From Kribbella amoyensis (GTDB lineage Bacteria; Actinomycetota; Actinomycetes; Propionibacteriales; Kribbellaceae): a stretch of 64,000 nt of DNA. The translations under genes were made by a program, and so were the position numbers. The notes under the pieces are model-generated. The model was not told the origin of the DNA and did no database searches. It worked only from the letters and a program-made list of their open reading frames with translations. Positions 43,869 through 52,231 of the stretch are shown here, one piece after another (position 1 is the stretch's first letter; every line of letters begins with the position of its first letter). The stretch is taken from assembly GCF_007828865.1 (NCBI RefSeq), contig NZ_VIVK01000003.1, positions 1 to 64,000 on the forward strand, in the 5' to 3' direction.

Positions 43869-45629
43869 GTGAGTGAAACCAAGCGCTGGCAGAACCTGCG
43901 CCTGCTGTGGTCCTTCGTCCGGCCGCACCGCCGGACGCTGGCCCTCGGCCTGCTGCTCGGCCTGGGCGCGACCGGGGCGTCACTGGCCACACCGTTGGTG
44001 ACCAAGTCGATCCTGGACGGGCTCGCGTCCTCGGCGTCGATCGGTCCGGCGGTGACGCTGCTGGTGATCCTGTTGGTGGCCGGATCGCTGGTCGGGATGG
44101 TGCAGTGGATCCTGCTCGGCCGGCTGGGCGAGCGGGTCGTGCTCGACGCGCGCAGCTCGATGGTGCGGCGGTTGTTCCGCGTCCGCGTCGGCGAGCTTGC
44201 CCACCGGACGCCGGGCGAGCTGGTCACCCGGGTCACCTCCGACACGGTGCTGCTGCGGGAGGCGGCGGCGTCCAGCCTGGTCGAGCTGGTGAACGGGTCG
44301 ATCGGCCTCATCGGTGCCCTGGTGTTGATGGCGATGCTCGACGGTGTCCTGCTGGCGACCACCCTCGTCGCTCTCGCGATCGTCGGGGTGGCGGTCGCGG
44401 TCCTGATGCCGCCGATGGCGAAAGCGCAGGAGCAGGCCCAGGGCGCGGTCGGCCGGCTCGGTGGTGTCCTCGAAGGCGCCCTGCGCGCGATCCGGACGGT
44501 CAAGGCGAGCCGGGCCGAGGCGCGGGAGAGCAGCCGGGTCATCGTCGAGGCGGAGGAGTCCGCGCGCCAGGCGATCCGCGCGGTCCGGTACGAGGCGGGC
44601 GCCTACACCGCCGCCGGGTTCGGGATCGGGCTGGCGATCATGCTGATCCTCGGCGTCGGCGCCTGGCGCGTCGGCGAGGACCTGCTGACCGTCTCGGCGC
44701 TGGTCGCCTTCCTGCTGTACGCGTTCCAGCTGATGGAGCCGGTGACCACGCTCGCGACGACGGTGAGCGGGCTACAGGCCGGGATCGCGGCCGCGGCGCG
44801 GATCCGCGAGGTCGACGCGCTCGAGGTGGAGCCCACCGACGACAGCCACCCGCGGGCGCTGACGAGCCGGCGGCCGATCGGCGAGCTGAGTACGTCGGCC
44901 CTCTCCTTCGAGAGCGTGACCGCCCGGTACGCCCCGGGCTCGGCGCCTGCGATCCAGGACGTGAGCCTGGAGATCCCACGGGTCGGGCACACCGCGATCG
45001 TGGGTCCGTCCGGCGCGGGCAAGACGACGATCTTCTCACTGCTGCTCCGCTTCCTGAACCCGGACACCGGCCGGCTGATCCTCGACGGAACCCCCTTGCC
45101 GGACTGGTCCCTCACCGACCTGCGCCGCCGCATCGTGTACGTCGAGCAGGACACTCCCCTGGTCCCCGGCACGCTGCGGGAGAACCTGCTCTACACCCAC
45201 GAGGACGCCGACGAGGAAGCGATCTGGGACGCGCTCCGGGCGGTCCGCCTGGAGGAGCGGGTCAAGTCACTCCCTGACGGGCTGGACACGAAGCTGTCCA
45301 CGGCCGTCATCTCCGGCGGCGAACGGCAGCGCATCGCCCTGGCCCGTGCCCTCGTCGGCGACCCGGAGATCCTGTTGCTCGACGAGGCCACGGCTCAGCT
45401 GGACGGGCTGACCGAGGCCGCCGTGCACGAGGTGATCGCCCGGATCGCCCGTACCGGCGCGGTGCTCACGATCGCGCACCGCCTGAGTACGGTGATCGAC
45501 GCGCACCAGATCATCGTGCTCGAAGCCGGCCAGGTCCGGGCTCGTGGGACGCACCAGCACCTGCTGGCCACCGACGCCCTCTACCAGGACCTGGTCGCCG
45601 CCCTCCGCATCGCCGCCCAGCCCGCCTGA
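43869..45629 (+). CDS. ABC exporter (fused permease and ATPase)
   Basis: A 586-residue ABC-B type half exporter. Six transmembrane helices occupy about residues 15-310. The ATPase has Walker A GPSGAGKTT (about 378-386), signature ISGGERQR (about 480) and Walker B LLLDEATAQLD (about 500), with the D- and H-loops (TIAHRLST) following. It works as a dimer to expel lipids, peptides or drugs; the substrate is unknown. The start is GTG 43869 with GGGAGGGG upstream. Its likely regulator is the divergent TetR gene. The final helix-rich segment AALRIAAQPA follows the H-loop directly. Confidence 0.92.
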   Translation: MSETKRWQNLRLLWSFVRPHRRTLALGLLLGLGATGASLATPLVTKSILDGLASSASIGPAVTLLVILLVAGSLVGMVQWILLGRLGERVVLDARSSMVRRLFRVRVGELAHRTPGELVTRVTSDTVLLREAAASSLVELVNGSIGLIGALVLMAMLDGVLLATTLVALAIVGVAVAVLMPPMAKAQEQAQGAVGRLGGVLEGALRAIRTVKASRAEARESSRVIVEAEESARQAIRAVRYEAGAYTAAGFGIGLAIMLILGVGAWRVGEDLLTVSALVAFLLYAFQLMEPVTTLATTVSGLQAGIAAAARIREVDALEVEPTDDSHPRALTSRRPIGELSTSALSFESVTARYAPGSAPAIQDVSLEIPRVGHTAIVGPSGAGKTTIFSLLLRFLNPDTGRLILDGTPLPDWSLTDLRRRIVYVEQDTPLVPGTLRENLLYTHEDADEEAIWDALRAVRLEERVKSLPDGLDTKLSTAVISGGERQRIALARALVGDPEILLLDEATAQLDGLTEAAVHEVIARIARTGAVLTIAHRLSTVIDAHQIIVLEAGQVRARGTHQHLLATDALYQDLVAALRIAAQPA

Positions 45630-45645
45630 AACCAGGCCGAGGAGG

Positions 45646-47232
45646 TCAGCGCTGGAGCCGACGGAGTGCGGCGGTGGGGAGGATCCTGGTGACGGGCCCG
45701 ATCACGCTGGCGTCGCGGAGCGCGGTCCGGGCGGCGAGGTGGCCGCAGGCTCCGTGGACTCCGGGACCTGGGTGGATCGCCGAGCTGCCCAGGTAGAGAC
45801 CGGCCACGTACGTCCGCGAGCTGCCGAGACCGATGGTCGGGCGGAACACGAGCTGCTGGTGGAGCTGGGTGGTCCCGCCGCCCAGCGCCCCCAGTCCGAG
45901 CGAGGCGTTGGCGGCCTCCATGTCGCTGGGCCGCTGCAGGTCACGGTCGAGGATCAGCGCGGAGAAGCCGGGCGCGAACCGCTCGATCAGCCGGTCCATC
46001 CGATCGCCCAGCTTCTCGGCCGAGGCGTCGTCGGCGATCCCGCGGGGCAGGTGCGAGTACGCCCAGACCGCCTCGGTCCCGGCCGGTGACCGGGTCGGAT
46101 CCGCCTTGCTGGTCTGGCCGATCAGCAAGAACGGTGCCGCCGGCAACCGCCCGGTGTCGAGGTCGGCCGAGGTGTGCACCAGCTCGTCCGCGGTGCCGCC
46201 GAGATGGACCACGCCGGCCTGCTGCGCGTCCGCGGCCCGCCACGGGATCGGCCCGCTCAGCCGGTAGTTCACCTTGACCGTCGGGTAGTCCCACTCGAAC
46301 CGGTCCAGGTCGGCCCGGAGCCCCGCCGGCACGGTTGCTTCCGGCAACAGGTCGCGGTACAGCGACGGCGCGGACACGTCGGCGATTACGGCCCGGCCGA
46401 CCGCGATCCGCTCGCCGGACGCGGTCCGTACCCCGGTCACCCGGCCGGCCGAGATCTCGATCCCGGCAACCGGCATCCCGGTGACCAGCAGGGCGCCCGC
46501 ACGTTCGGCCCGGCGGGCCAGCGCACCCGACAACGCGCTCGATCCGCCCTCGGCCACCGGGTACCCGACGTCCTGCGCGAGCATCGCCAGCAGCCAGCCC
46601 ATCGTCCCGCTGACACTGCCGCTCAACGGGGCGTCGGCGTGGAACGAGTTGCCGGCCAGCAGCGCCCGGCCCCGGGGACCGGCGAACAGCTCCTGGCTCA
46701 TCCGGTGCATCGGCATCGCCATGAACCGCGCGAACCGGAGCAACTCCCCCATCGACCCGAGCCGGCGGACCAGCTGGACCCCCGGCACCACCGGCGGCCA
46801 GGTGGTCAGCAACGACCGCAGCAACGGCTCCCGGATCTTCACGTAGTCGGAGTACAACCGCAGCCACGCGTCGCCGTCCGCCGGGTGGTCGACGCCGATC
46901 GACGCGGCCGTGTCGTTCGGGTCCTCGTGGATCGACACCGCCGTGTCCGGGTCGAGCAGATGCGACAGAGCGGACGGCGCGTGCGTCCACTTCAGCCCGT
47001 GCTTCTCCAGCTCGAGCGCCCGCAACACCGGTGAGGCGACGCCGAGCGGGTAGTTCGAGCTGTACCGGTCGCTGATCCAGCCGTCGTCGGCCGTCGATCG
47101 GACCGCGCCGCCGAGGTGGTCCGAAGCCTCCAGGACCACCACGTCCCAGCCGGCGTCGGCCAGCTCGGCCGCACTCACCAGCCCGTTCGGCCCGGACCCC
47201 ACGATCACCGCGTCCACCTTGCGAGGAAGCAT
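45646..47232 (-). CDS. Phytoene dehydrogenase-like flavin oxidoreductase (NAD(P)-binding protein)
   Basis: A 528-residue amine oxidase/phytoene desaturase-like flavoprotein. The Rossmann motif is VIVGSGPNGLVSAAELADAG near the N-terminus (9-28) with the Asp/Glu (VVLEASDHLGGA) binding the ribose of FAD, and the C-terminus carries the FAD-contact end GLYLGSSAIHPGPGVHGACGHLAARTAL. The substrate is unknown; related enzymes desaturate or isomerise isoprenoids or oxidise other lipids. The ATG at 47232 is chosen because the preceding frame has no coding character. It ends the long minus-strand run and is convergent with the ABC exporter. Confidence 0.87.
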   Translation of the reverse strand: MLPRKVDAVIVGSGPNGLVSAAELADAGWDVVVLEASDHLGGAVRSTADDGWISDRYSSNYPLGVASPVLRALELEKHGLKWTHAPSALSHLLDPDTAVSIHEDPNDTAASIGVDHPADGDAWLRLYSDYVKIREPLLRSLLTTWPPVVPGVQLVRRLGSMGELLRFARFMAMPMHRMSQELFAGPRGRALLAGNSFHADAPLSGSVSGTMGWLLAMLAQDVGYPVAEGGSSALSGALARRAERAGALLVTGMPVAGIEISAGRVTGVRTASGERIAVGRAVIADVSAPSLYRDLLPEATVPAGLRADLDRFEWDYPTVKVNYRLSGPIPWRAADAQQAGVVHLGGTADELVHTSADLDTGRLPAAPFLLIGQTSKADPTRSPAGTEAVWAYSHLPRGIADDASAEKLGDRMDRLIERFAPGFSALILDRDLQRPSDMEAANASLGLGALGGGTTQLHQQLVFRPTIGLGSSRTYVAGLYLGSSAIHPGPGVHGACGHLAARTALRDASVIGPVTRILPTAALRRLQR

Positions 47233-47283
47233 GGGTCCGACACTACCGCCGTGCTGAGGTGAGGCCACCCAGGTGTGACGCAG

Positions 47284-48132
47284 TCAGCCCTGGCGGGACT
47301 CGATGTGCCGCATCAGGGCGGTCAGTTCGCGGGCGCGGCCGAGCATCGCCGGGTCGACCATCCGGCCGTCCGGGAGGACGATCACGCCGCCGTCGGCCAC
47401 CCCGGTCCGCTCGACCGCGGCCAGCAGCGCGTCCGCGTCGGCCAACTGGACAGCGGACGGCGTGAACGACTCGACGATCGGGCCGAGCTGGCGCGGGTGG
47501 ATCGCGGTCCGGCCGACGAAGCCGAGCGCCCGTCCCTCCAGGCAGGTCCGCCGTAGCCCGTCCTCGTCCTTGAGGTGCGGGAAGACCGACAGCATCGGCG
47601 CACCGAGCCCGGCCGCTCGTGACGCCGAGACCAGCCGGCTCCGGGCCCAGCCGAGTCCGTCCGGACCGTCGACCCCGAGGGAACTGGCCAGGTCCGCCTC
47701 GCCGAGCGCGACCGCGACCACCCGCGGGTCGGCCGAGGCGATCTCGAACGCGTGCTCCAGCCCGAGCGGGGTCTCGATCAGCGCCGTGATCCTTGCCGTC
47801 GGCACCTGGTCGAGCACAGCCCGGACGTCGTCGGCGCTCTCCACCTTCGGCACCCGGATCCGGGCCGCCGGGACCGCGGCCAGCGCGCCCAGGTCGTCGG
47901 CCTGCCAGGGCGTACCAGGTGCGTTCACCCGGATCTCGAACGCCGCGGACCCGGCCGGCCGGTTCGACGAGCGGGCCGCGACCCAGGCGACCGCCCAGCC
48001 CCGGGCCTCCGCCTTGTCGTCGACCGGTACCGCGTCCTCCAGGTCGAACACCACCAGATCAGGGCCCGCGGCAACAGCTTTGGCGAAGCGGTCCGGCCGG
48101 TTCGCCGGGACGTACAGGGCGGTCAGGAACAT
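47284..48132 (-). CDS. HpcH/HpaI aldolase or CitE-like CoA-ester lyase
   Basis: A 282-residue CitE/HpcH-fold (TIM barrel) lyase. Family motifs are LYVPANRPDRFAKAVAAGPDLVVFDLEDAVPVDDK at the N-terminus (Asp/Glu that bind Mg2+), IETPLGLEHAFEIA and ALGEADLASSLG; the substrate-side RTAIHPRQLGPI closes the barrel. It would split a malyl- or 3-hydroxyacyl-CoA-type ester to acetyl-CoA plus an aldehyde or keto acid. The start ATG is directly adjacent to the stop of the CoA-transferase gene, fitting a CoA-transferase/lyase pathway. Confidence 0.88.
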   Translation of the reverse strand: MFLTALYVPANRPDRFAKAVAAGPDLVVFDLEDAVPVDDKAEARGWAVAWVAARSSNRPAGSAAFEIRVNAPGTPWQADDLGALAAVPAARIRVPKVESADDVRAVLDQVPTARITALIETPLGLEHAFEIASADPRVVAVALGEADLASSLGVDGPDGLGWARSRLVSASRAAGLGAPMLSVFPHLKDEDGLRRTCLEGRALGFVGRTAIHPRQLGPIVESFTPSAVQLADADALLAAVERTGVADGGVIVLPDGRMVDPAMLGRARELTALMRHIESRQG

Positions 48133-49350
48133 CTACACGACACCGGATTCCCGCAGGGCGGCCAGCTGCTCCGGGGTCACGCCGATCTCGGCCAGGACGG
48201 CCTCGGTGTCGGCACCGTGTTCGCGGCCGGCCCACTTGATCGCGCCCGGGGTCTCGGACAGCCGGAACAGCACGTTCTGCATCTGCACCGGTCCACCGAG
48301 CTCCTCGTCGTCCACCGCGACGATCGTGCCGAGGGCGGCGTACTGCGGGTCGGCCATGATGCCGCGGATGTCGTGCACCGGGCCGACCGCGGCCTCCGCC
48401 TTCTCGAACGCGAGCATCACCTCGTCCAGCGAGCGCTCGCCGATCCACGACCCGACCGCCGCATCCAGCTCGTCGGCGTGCTCGGCCCGCTCCCGGCCGG
48501 TACCGAACCACGGCTGCTCGACCAGGTCCGGCCGCCCGACCAGGGTGACCACGCGTTCGGCGATGCTCTGCGAGCTGGTCGACACCGCGACCCAGCGGCC
48601 GTCCGCGGTCCGGTACACGTTGCGCGGGGCGTTGTTCGACGAGCGGTTGCCGAGCCGGGGCTGGACGTACCCGGTCTGCTGGTACGCCGTGATCTGGCCG
48701 CCGAGCATCATCAGGATCGGCTCGATGATCGCCAGGTCGATCACCTGACCCTGGCCGGACCGATCCCGCTCGCGCAACGCCACCAGCACGGCGTACGCGG
48801 TGGCCAGCGCCGTGATCCCGTCGGCGAGGCCGAACGGCGGCAGGGTCGGCGGCCCGTCGGGCTCACCGGTGACCGCGGCGAACCCGCTCATCGCCTCGGC
48901 CAGCGAGCCGAACCCGGGCCGGCTGGACCACGGGCCGACCTGGCCGAACGCGGTCACCCGGGCGATCACCAGCCGCGGGTTCGCCGCGAGCAGGACGTCC
49001 GGGCCGAGCCCCCAGCGCTCCAAGGTGCCGGGGCGGAAGTTCTCCACCAGCACGTCGGTGTCGCGGATCAGGTCCAGGAACACCTCACGACCGCGGGACA
49101 GGTCCAGGGTCGCGAGTCGCTTGTTCCGGCCGAGGGTCTTGAACCACAGCCCGACCCCGTCCTTCGAGGCGCCGTGCGTGCGCGCCGCGTCCGGCCGGGC
49201 CGGGTGCTCGATCTTCGTCACGTCCGCGCCGAAGTCGCCGAGGAACGTGGCCGCCAGCGGCCCGGCGAACAAGGTCGCCGCCTCGACCACCTTCACCCCG
49301 GCGAGCGGAGCCGGCCTGGCTCCGGGGTCGCCGTGCTCGCCGGTCCTCAT
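48133..49350 (-). CDS. CaiB/BaiF CoA-transferase (family III)
   Basis: A 405-residue CoA-transferase of the CaiB/BaiF (formyl-CoA-like) family. Conserved parts are LAGVKVVEAATLFAGPLAATFLGDFGADVTKIE at the start, NKRLATLDLSRGREVFLDLI and the catalytic Asp region in DVLVENFRPGTLERWGL, plus YQQTGYVQPRLGN. It moves CoA from a donor to an organic acid in the cytoplasm. It starts at ATG 49350, overlapping the stop of the sugar-hydrolase/SUMF1 gene (ATGA), and is followed at once by the CitE-like lyase. The pair probably activates and splits an acid released by this locus. Confidence 0.92.
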   Translation of the reverse strand: MRTGEHGDPGARPAPLAGVKVVEAATLFAGPLAATFLGDFGADVTKIEHPARPDAARTHGASKDGVGLWFKTLGRNKRLATLDLSRGREVFLDLIRDTDVLVENFRPGTLERWGLGPDVLLAANPRLVIARVTAFGQVGPWSSRPGFGSLAEAMSGFAAVTGEPDGPPTLPPFGLADGITALATAYAVLVALRERDRSGQGQVIDLAIIEPILMMLGGQITAYQQTGYVQPRLGNRSSNNAPRNVYRTADGRWVAVSTSSQSIAERVVTLVGRPDLVEQPWFGTGRERAEHADELDAAVGSWIGERSLDEVMLAFEKAEAAVGPVHDIRGIMADPQYAALGTIVAVDDEELGGPVQMQNVLFRLSETPGAIKWAGREHGADTEAVLAEIGVTPEQLAALRESGVV

Positions 49351-51338
49351 CGGGCGCACCGGAAGCCGATGGTCTCCGAGCGGTCCAGGCCACCCCCGGT
49401 GAGGACCAGCTTGAAGCTCACGTCGGGCTCCTGCGGGCCGCCGTCGGCGTACCAGTCGGAGCCCTCGGCGCGGTACCAGGACCCGCCCTTGAGGATGCAG
49501 AAGCGGCTCCGTCCGTCGCGGTGCTCGCTCTCGGTCCAGTTCCACACCAGCGGCTCGGCCCGGGTGAAGCCGGCCAACTCCGCCGCGACCTGCCACTCGT
49601 CCTCGGTCGGCAGCCGGCCGCCCCGCCAGGCCGCGTACGCGCGCGCGTCGGCCAGGTCGACGTACGTCACCGGCCGGTCCTCGGTCCCCGGAGCCGGGGC
49701 ACCGTCCACCCAGTGCGCGAGGAACCTGTTCGCCACCAACGGCTCGTACCCGGTCGCGGCGACGAACTCGGCGTACTCCGCGTTGGTCACCTCGCGGATC
49801 GCCACCGAGACGTCGGCGAGCTCGACCTCACGGGTCACCGTCTGCTCGTCGTGCAACCGTGGCGGCAGCGGCTTCCACTCCTCCACGTACGGCGCCTGGT
49901 CGTACAGGCCCGTCTCGCGGCGGCGATGCCGCACCACCAAGGTGCGCCCACCGGCTTCCACGGACACGACCGGCCCGAACGACGCCTCGCCCGTCGGTGT
50001 GGGGACCGCGATCCGTTGTGCCGGGGCCATCGGGAACGCCGAGTCGCGCAGATGCGGACGCGCCATCGTGCCCAGCCGGCGCGCGGTGGCCCGGCAGCTC
50101 GTACCGGCGGTCGCGCCGACCCGGACGATGCCGCTCACGCCCCGGCCCGGCACGATCAGGTGGACCCCTTCGTCGTCCGCCGTGATCGGCACCCCGGACG
50201 TCACGTCGTACCAGTCGCCGACCTGGTCCTCCGAGCGCAGCACGATGCCCTCGAAGTCCTCGTCGTCACGGTTGATCAGCGTCCAGAAGGTGATGTCGGC
50301 CAGCTCGAACCGGGACCCGTAGACGCCGTGCTCGCGGGCCTTGTCCGGGATCTCCGGGGTGAGCGGGATCCAGTCGCCCTTGATCAGCACGTCCGAGAAC
50401 GCCCGCTGGGCCGCGACCATCCGGCGCAGCGTGGCCCGGTCCCGTGCGTTCCACCCGACCCACGCGGAGAACACGCTCTCCCAGACCAGCATGCCGACGC
50501 CGTTGACCCAGGCGGACTGCAGCTCGTCGCTGTGGTCGCGGTTCCACCGGCGGGTGTGGTGCATCATGTGCCGGCGCTCGAACAGGTGCGCCCGCAGCAC
50601 GCCGGGCGCGTGCGTGTCGGCGAACCACTGCGCCCAGGACAGCGCGTGGTCGGAAATCCTTGCCAGCGGCAACCGTGACTCGCCCTCGAAGGCGATCGCC
50701 GGGTTCGCCTTCCGCAGCGCCCGGGTGAACGCCGGGTCGCCCTCCTTCAGCGTGTCCAGGAACGCGCCGTCGGCCCCGAAGTCGGCGACCAGCGCGGCGA
50801 ACTCCTCCGCGTCGGACCGGGCCGCCCGCCGGGTGCCGACGTCCCACGGGTTGTAGTCGAAGAAGACCTTCAGCCCGAGCCGGTGCAGGTCGGCCACCAG
50901 TTCGGCCAGGCCGGGCACGTCGCGGTAGAAGTCGAACTGGTTGCGCGCGTCGATCCCGATCACCGGGTACGCGTGCCAGAGCACGATCGCGTCGTAGCCA
51001 CCGAAGTCCTCGACGCCGTGCCGGACGAACTTCTCCGGCGTGAACCGGCCGGTGCCGACGTCGTACAGCTGGTCGTCCCAGAGCCAGACCAGCGCCACCG
51101 AGTACGCCGTCTGGGTCCACTCCCGGCCGGGCTCCTCGTAGTGCGAGCCGCCGTCGTACCCGGTCCGGCCGTACGCGCCCATCAGCCACTCGGCGAGCTT
51201 GCCGCGCCAGCGGGGCAGGTCGGCCGGGTCGTCCGGCGCGCCGATGATCTTGGCGTCGTCCAGCGACGCCAGATCCGACCGCAGGCCCAGATCGGCCGTC
51301 GCCGGCAGATCGATCGGCCTCGGCTCCAACGGGTTCAC
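49347..51338 (-). CDS. Glycoside-hydrolase-like TIM barrel fused to a SUMF1 (formylglycine-generating-like) domain
   Basis: A 663-residue protein with an unusual architecture. The first about 390 residues resemble a sugar-hydrolase (TIM-barrel) fold: FFDYNPWDVGTRR, GADGAFLDTLKEG and TFWTLINRDDEDFEG look like barrel strands and active-site-facing acids. A linker beta domain (about 395-500) leads to a SUMF1/EgtB-like domain at about 500-663: EVTNAEYAEFVAATGY, RPVTYVDLADARAYAAWRGG, LPTEDEWQVAAEL, ILKGGSWY and the closing RSETIGFRCAR. SUMF1 domains make formylglycine or bind cofactors. The start is GTG 51338, since it overlaps the ribokinase stop (GTGA) and has GGAGG at proper spacing; 51344 is in frame but too close to the site. 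No signal peptide is visible. Confidence 0.85.
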   Translation of the reverse strand: MNPLEPRPIDLPATADLGLRSDLASLDDAKIIGAPDDPADLPRWRGKLAEWLMGAYGRTGYDGGSHYEEPGREWTQTAYSVALVWLWDDQLYDVGTGRFTPEKFVRHGVEDFGGYDAIVLWHAYPVIGIDARNQFDFYRDVPGLAELVADLHRLGLKVFFDYNPWDVGTRRAARSDAEEFAALVADFGADGAFLDTLKEGDPAFTRALRKANPAIAFEGESRLPLARISDHALSWAQWFADTHAPGVLRAHLFERRHMMHHTRRWNRDHSDELQSAWVNGVGMLVWESVFSAWVGWNARDRATLRRMVAAQRAFSDVLIKGDWIPLTPEIPDKAREHGVYGSRFELADITFWTLINRDDEDFEGIVLRSEDQVGDWYDVTSGVPITADDEGVHLIVPGRGVSGIVRVGATAGTSCRATARRLGTMARPHLRDSAFPMAPAQRIAVPTPTGEASFGPVVSVEAGGRTLVVRHRRRETGLYDQAPYVEEWKPLPPRLHDEQTVTREVELADVSVAIREVTNAEYAEFVAATGYEPLVANRFLAHWVDGAPAPGTEDRPVTYVDLADARAYAAWRGGRLPTEDEWQVAAELAGFTRAEPLVWNWTESEHRDGRSRFCILKGGSWYRAEGSDWYADGGPQEPDVSFKLVLTGGGLDRSETIGFRCAR

Positions 51339-52231
51339 AGGCACACCTCCGCAGCGCGCGCGTCGATTGCATCCCCGTGAGGTACCGAAGGGATCGCCCC
51401 CGCGGCCTGAACACTCAATGAAGCAGCAACGTTAGCGCGTCGGACCGCGTTCGTCAGGTCGCTTTCTGTAGTTGACGTGGAAGCCAAAGTCGCCGCCAGT
51501 ACCCCGCAGAAAGTATCCCCCGCCGCGGTCGTGTCCACGACCTCCACCGGGACGCCCGGGACCCGCACCTCGCCGGCCGTCCTGGTCAGCACCACCGCCC
51601 CCGCGGCGCCCAGCGTCACCACCGCCGCCGGGACTCGATCGAGCAACGACGCCAGCTTCGCCCCAGCAACCGCCTCGGCCTCCGTCTCGTTCACGACCAG
51701 CAGGTCGACGTGTGCCAGCAACTCGTCGGACAACTCGGCCGCCGGTGCCGCGTTCAGGATGAAGTACCCGCTCGCCCCGGCCGCCGCCTGCACCGTACCG
51801 AACGGGATCTCCAATTGGGAAAGCACGATTTTCGCCGTACCGATCGCGGCCACCGCGTCGGCCGACAACGTCAACCCGGCGTTCGCCGACGGGGCGACCG
51901 TGATCGCGTTCTCGCCGCTCTCGTCGACCGTGATGATCGCCGTCCCGGTGGGTGCGTCAGAAGTCGTCACCAGGGACAGATCGACCCCCGATTCGCCTAG
52001 GGCGGACCGCAACAACGCCCCGTCGTCGTCGTCCCCGAGCGCAGCCACGAAGGCGGTCCGCGCTCCGGCTCTCGCCGCGGCCACCGCCTGGTTCGCCCCC
52101 TTGCCGCCCGGCCCGCGGGTCAGGCCGCTCGCGAGCACGGTCTCACCGGGTCGCGGAATCCGCCGGACCGGCAGCACCAGGTCCACGTTCGCGCTGCCGA
52201 CCACCACCACCTCAGCGCCGACCTCAGGCAC
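51335..52231 (-). CDS. PfkB-family carbohydrate kinase (ribokinase-like)
   Basis: A 298-residue ribokinase-like kinase: VVVVGSANVDLVLPV at the start, GGKGANQAVAAARAG at 42-56 (signature 1), NETEAEAVAG, and the ATP/anion motif VDTTAAGDTFCGVLA with the catalytic Asp (signature 2). It phosphorylates ribose or a related sugar at the 5-position (or similar) with ATP. It overlaps the ADP-ribosylglycohydrolase gene by eight bases and is coupled to the hydrolase/SUMF1 gene (GTGA), implying that the sugar freed by the hydrolases is its substrate. I call it ribokinase-like; the exact sugar is not proved. Confidence 0.92.
   Translation of the reverse strand: MPEVGAEVVVVGSANVDLVLPVRRIPRPGETVLASGLTRGPGGKGANQAVAAARAGARTAFVAALGDDDDGALLRSALGESGVDLSLVTTSDAPTGTAIITVDESGENAITVAPSANAGLTLSADAVAAIGTAKIVLSQLEIPFGTVQAAAGASGYFILNAAPAAELSDELLAHVDLLVVNETEAEAVAGAKLASLLDRVPAAVVTLGAAGAVVLTRTAGEVRVPGVPVEVVDTTAAGDTFCGVLAATLASTSTTESDLTNAVRRANVAASLSVQAAGAIPSVPHGDAIDARAAEVCL

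Noticed and set aside
47752..50322. 856-codon plus-strand frame
   Set aside because: It is opposite the CitE-like, CoA-transferase and hydrolase-SUMF1 genes, all with clear motifs and coupled starts.
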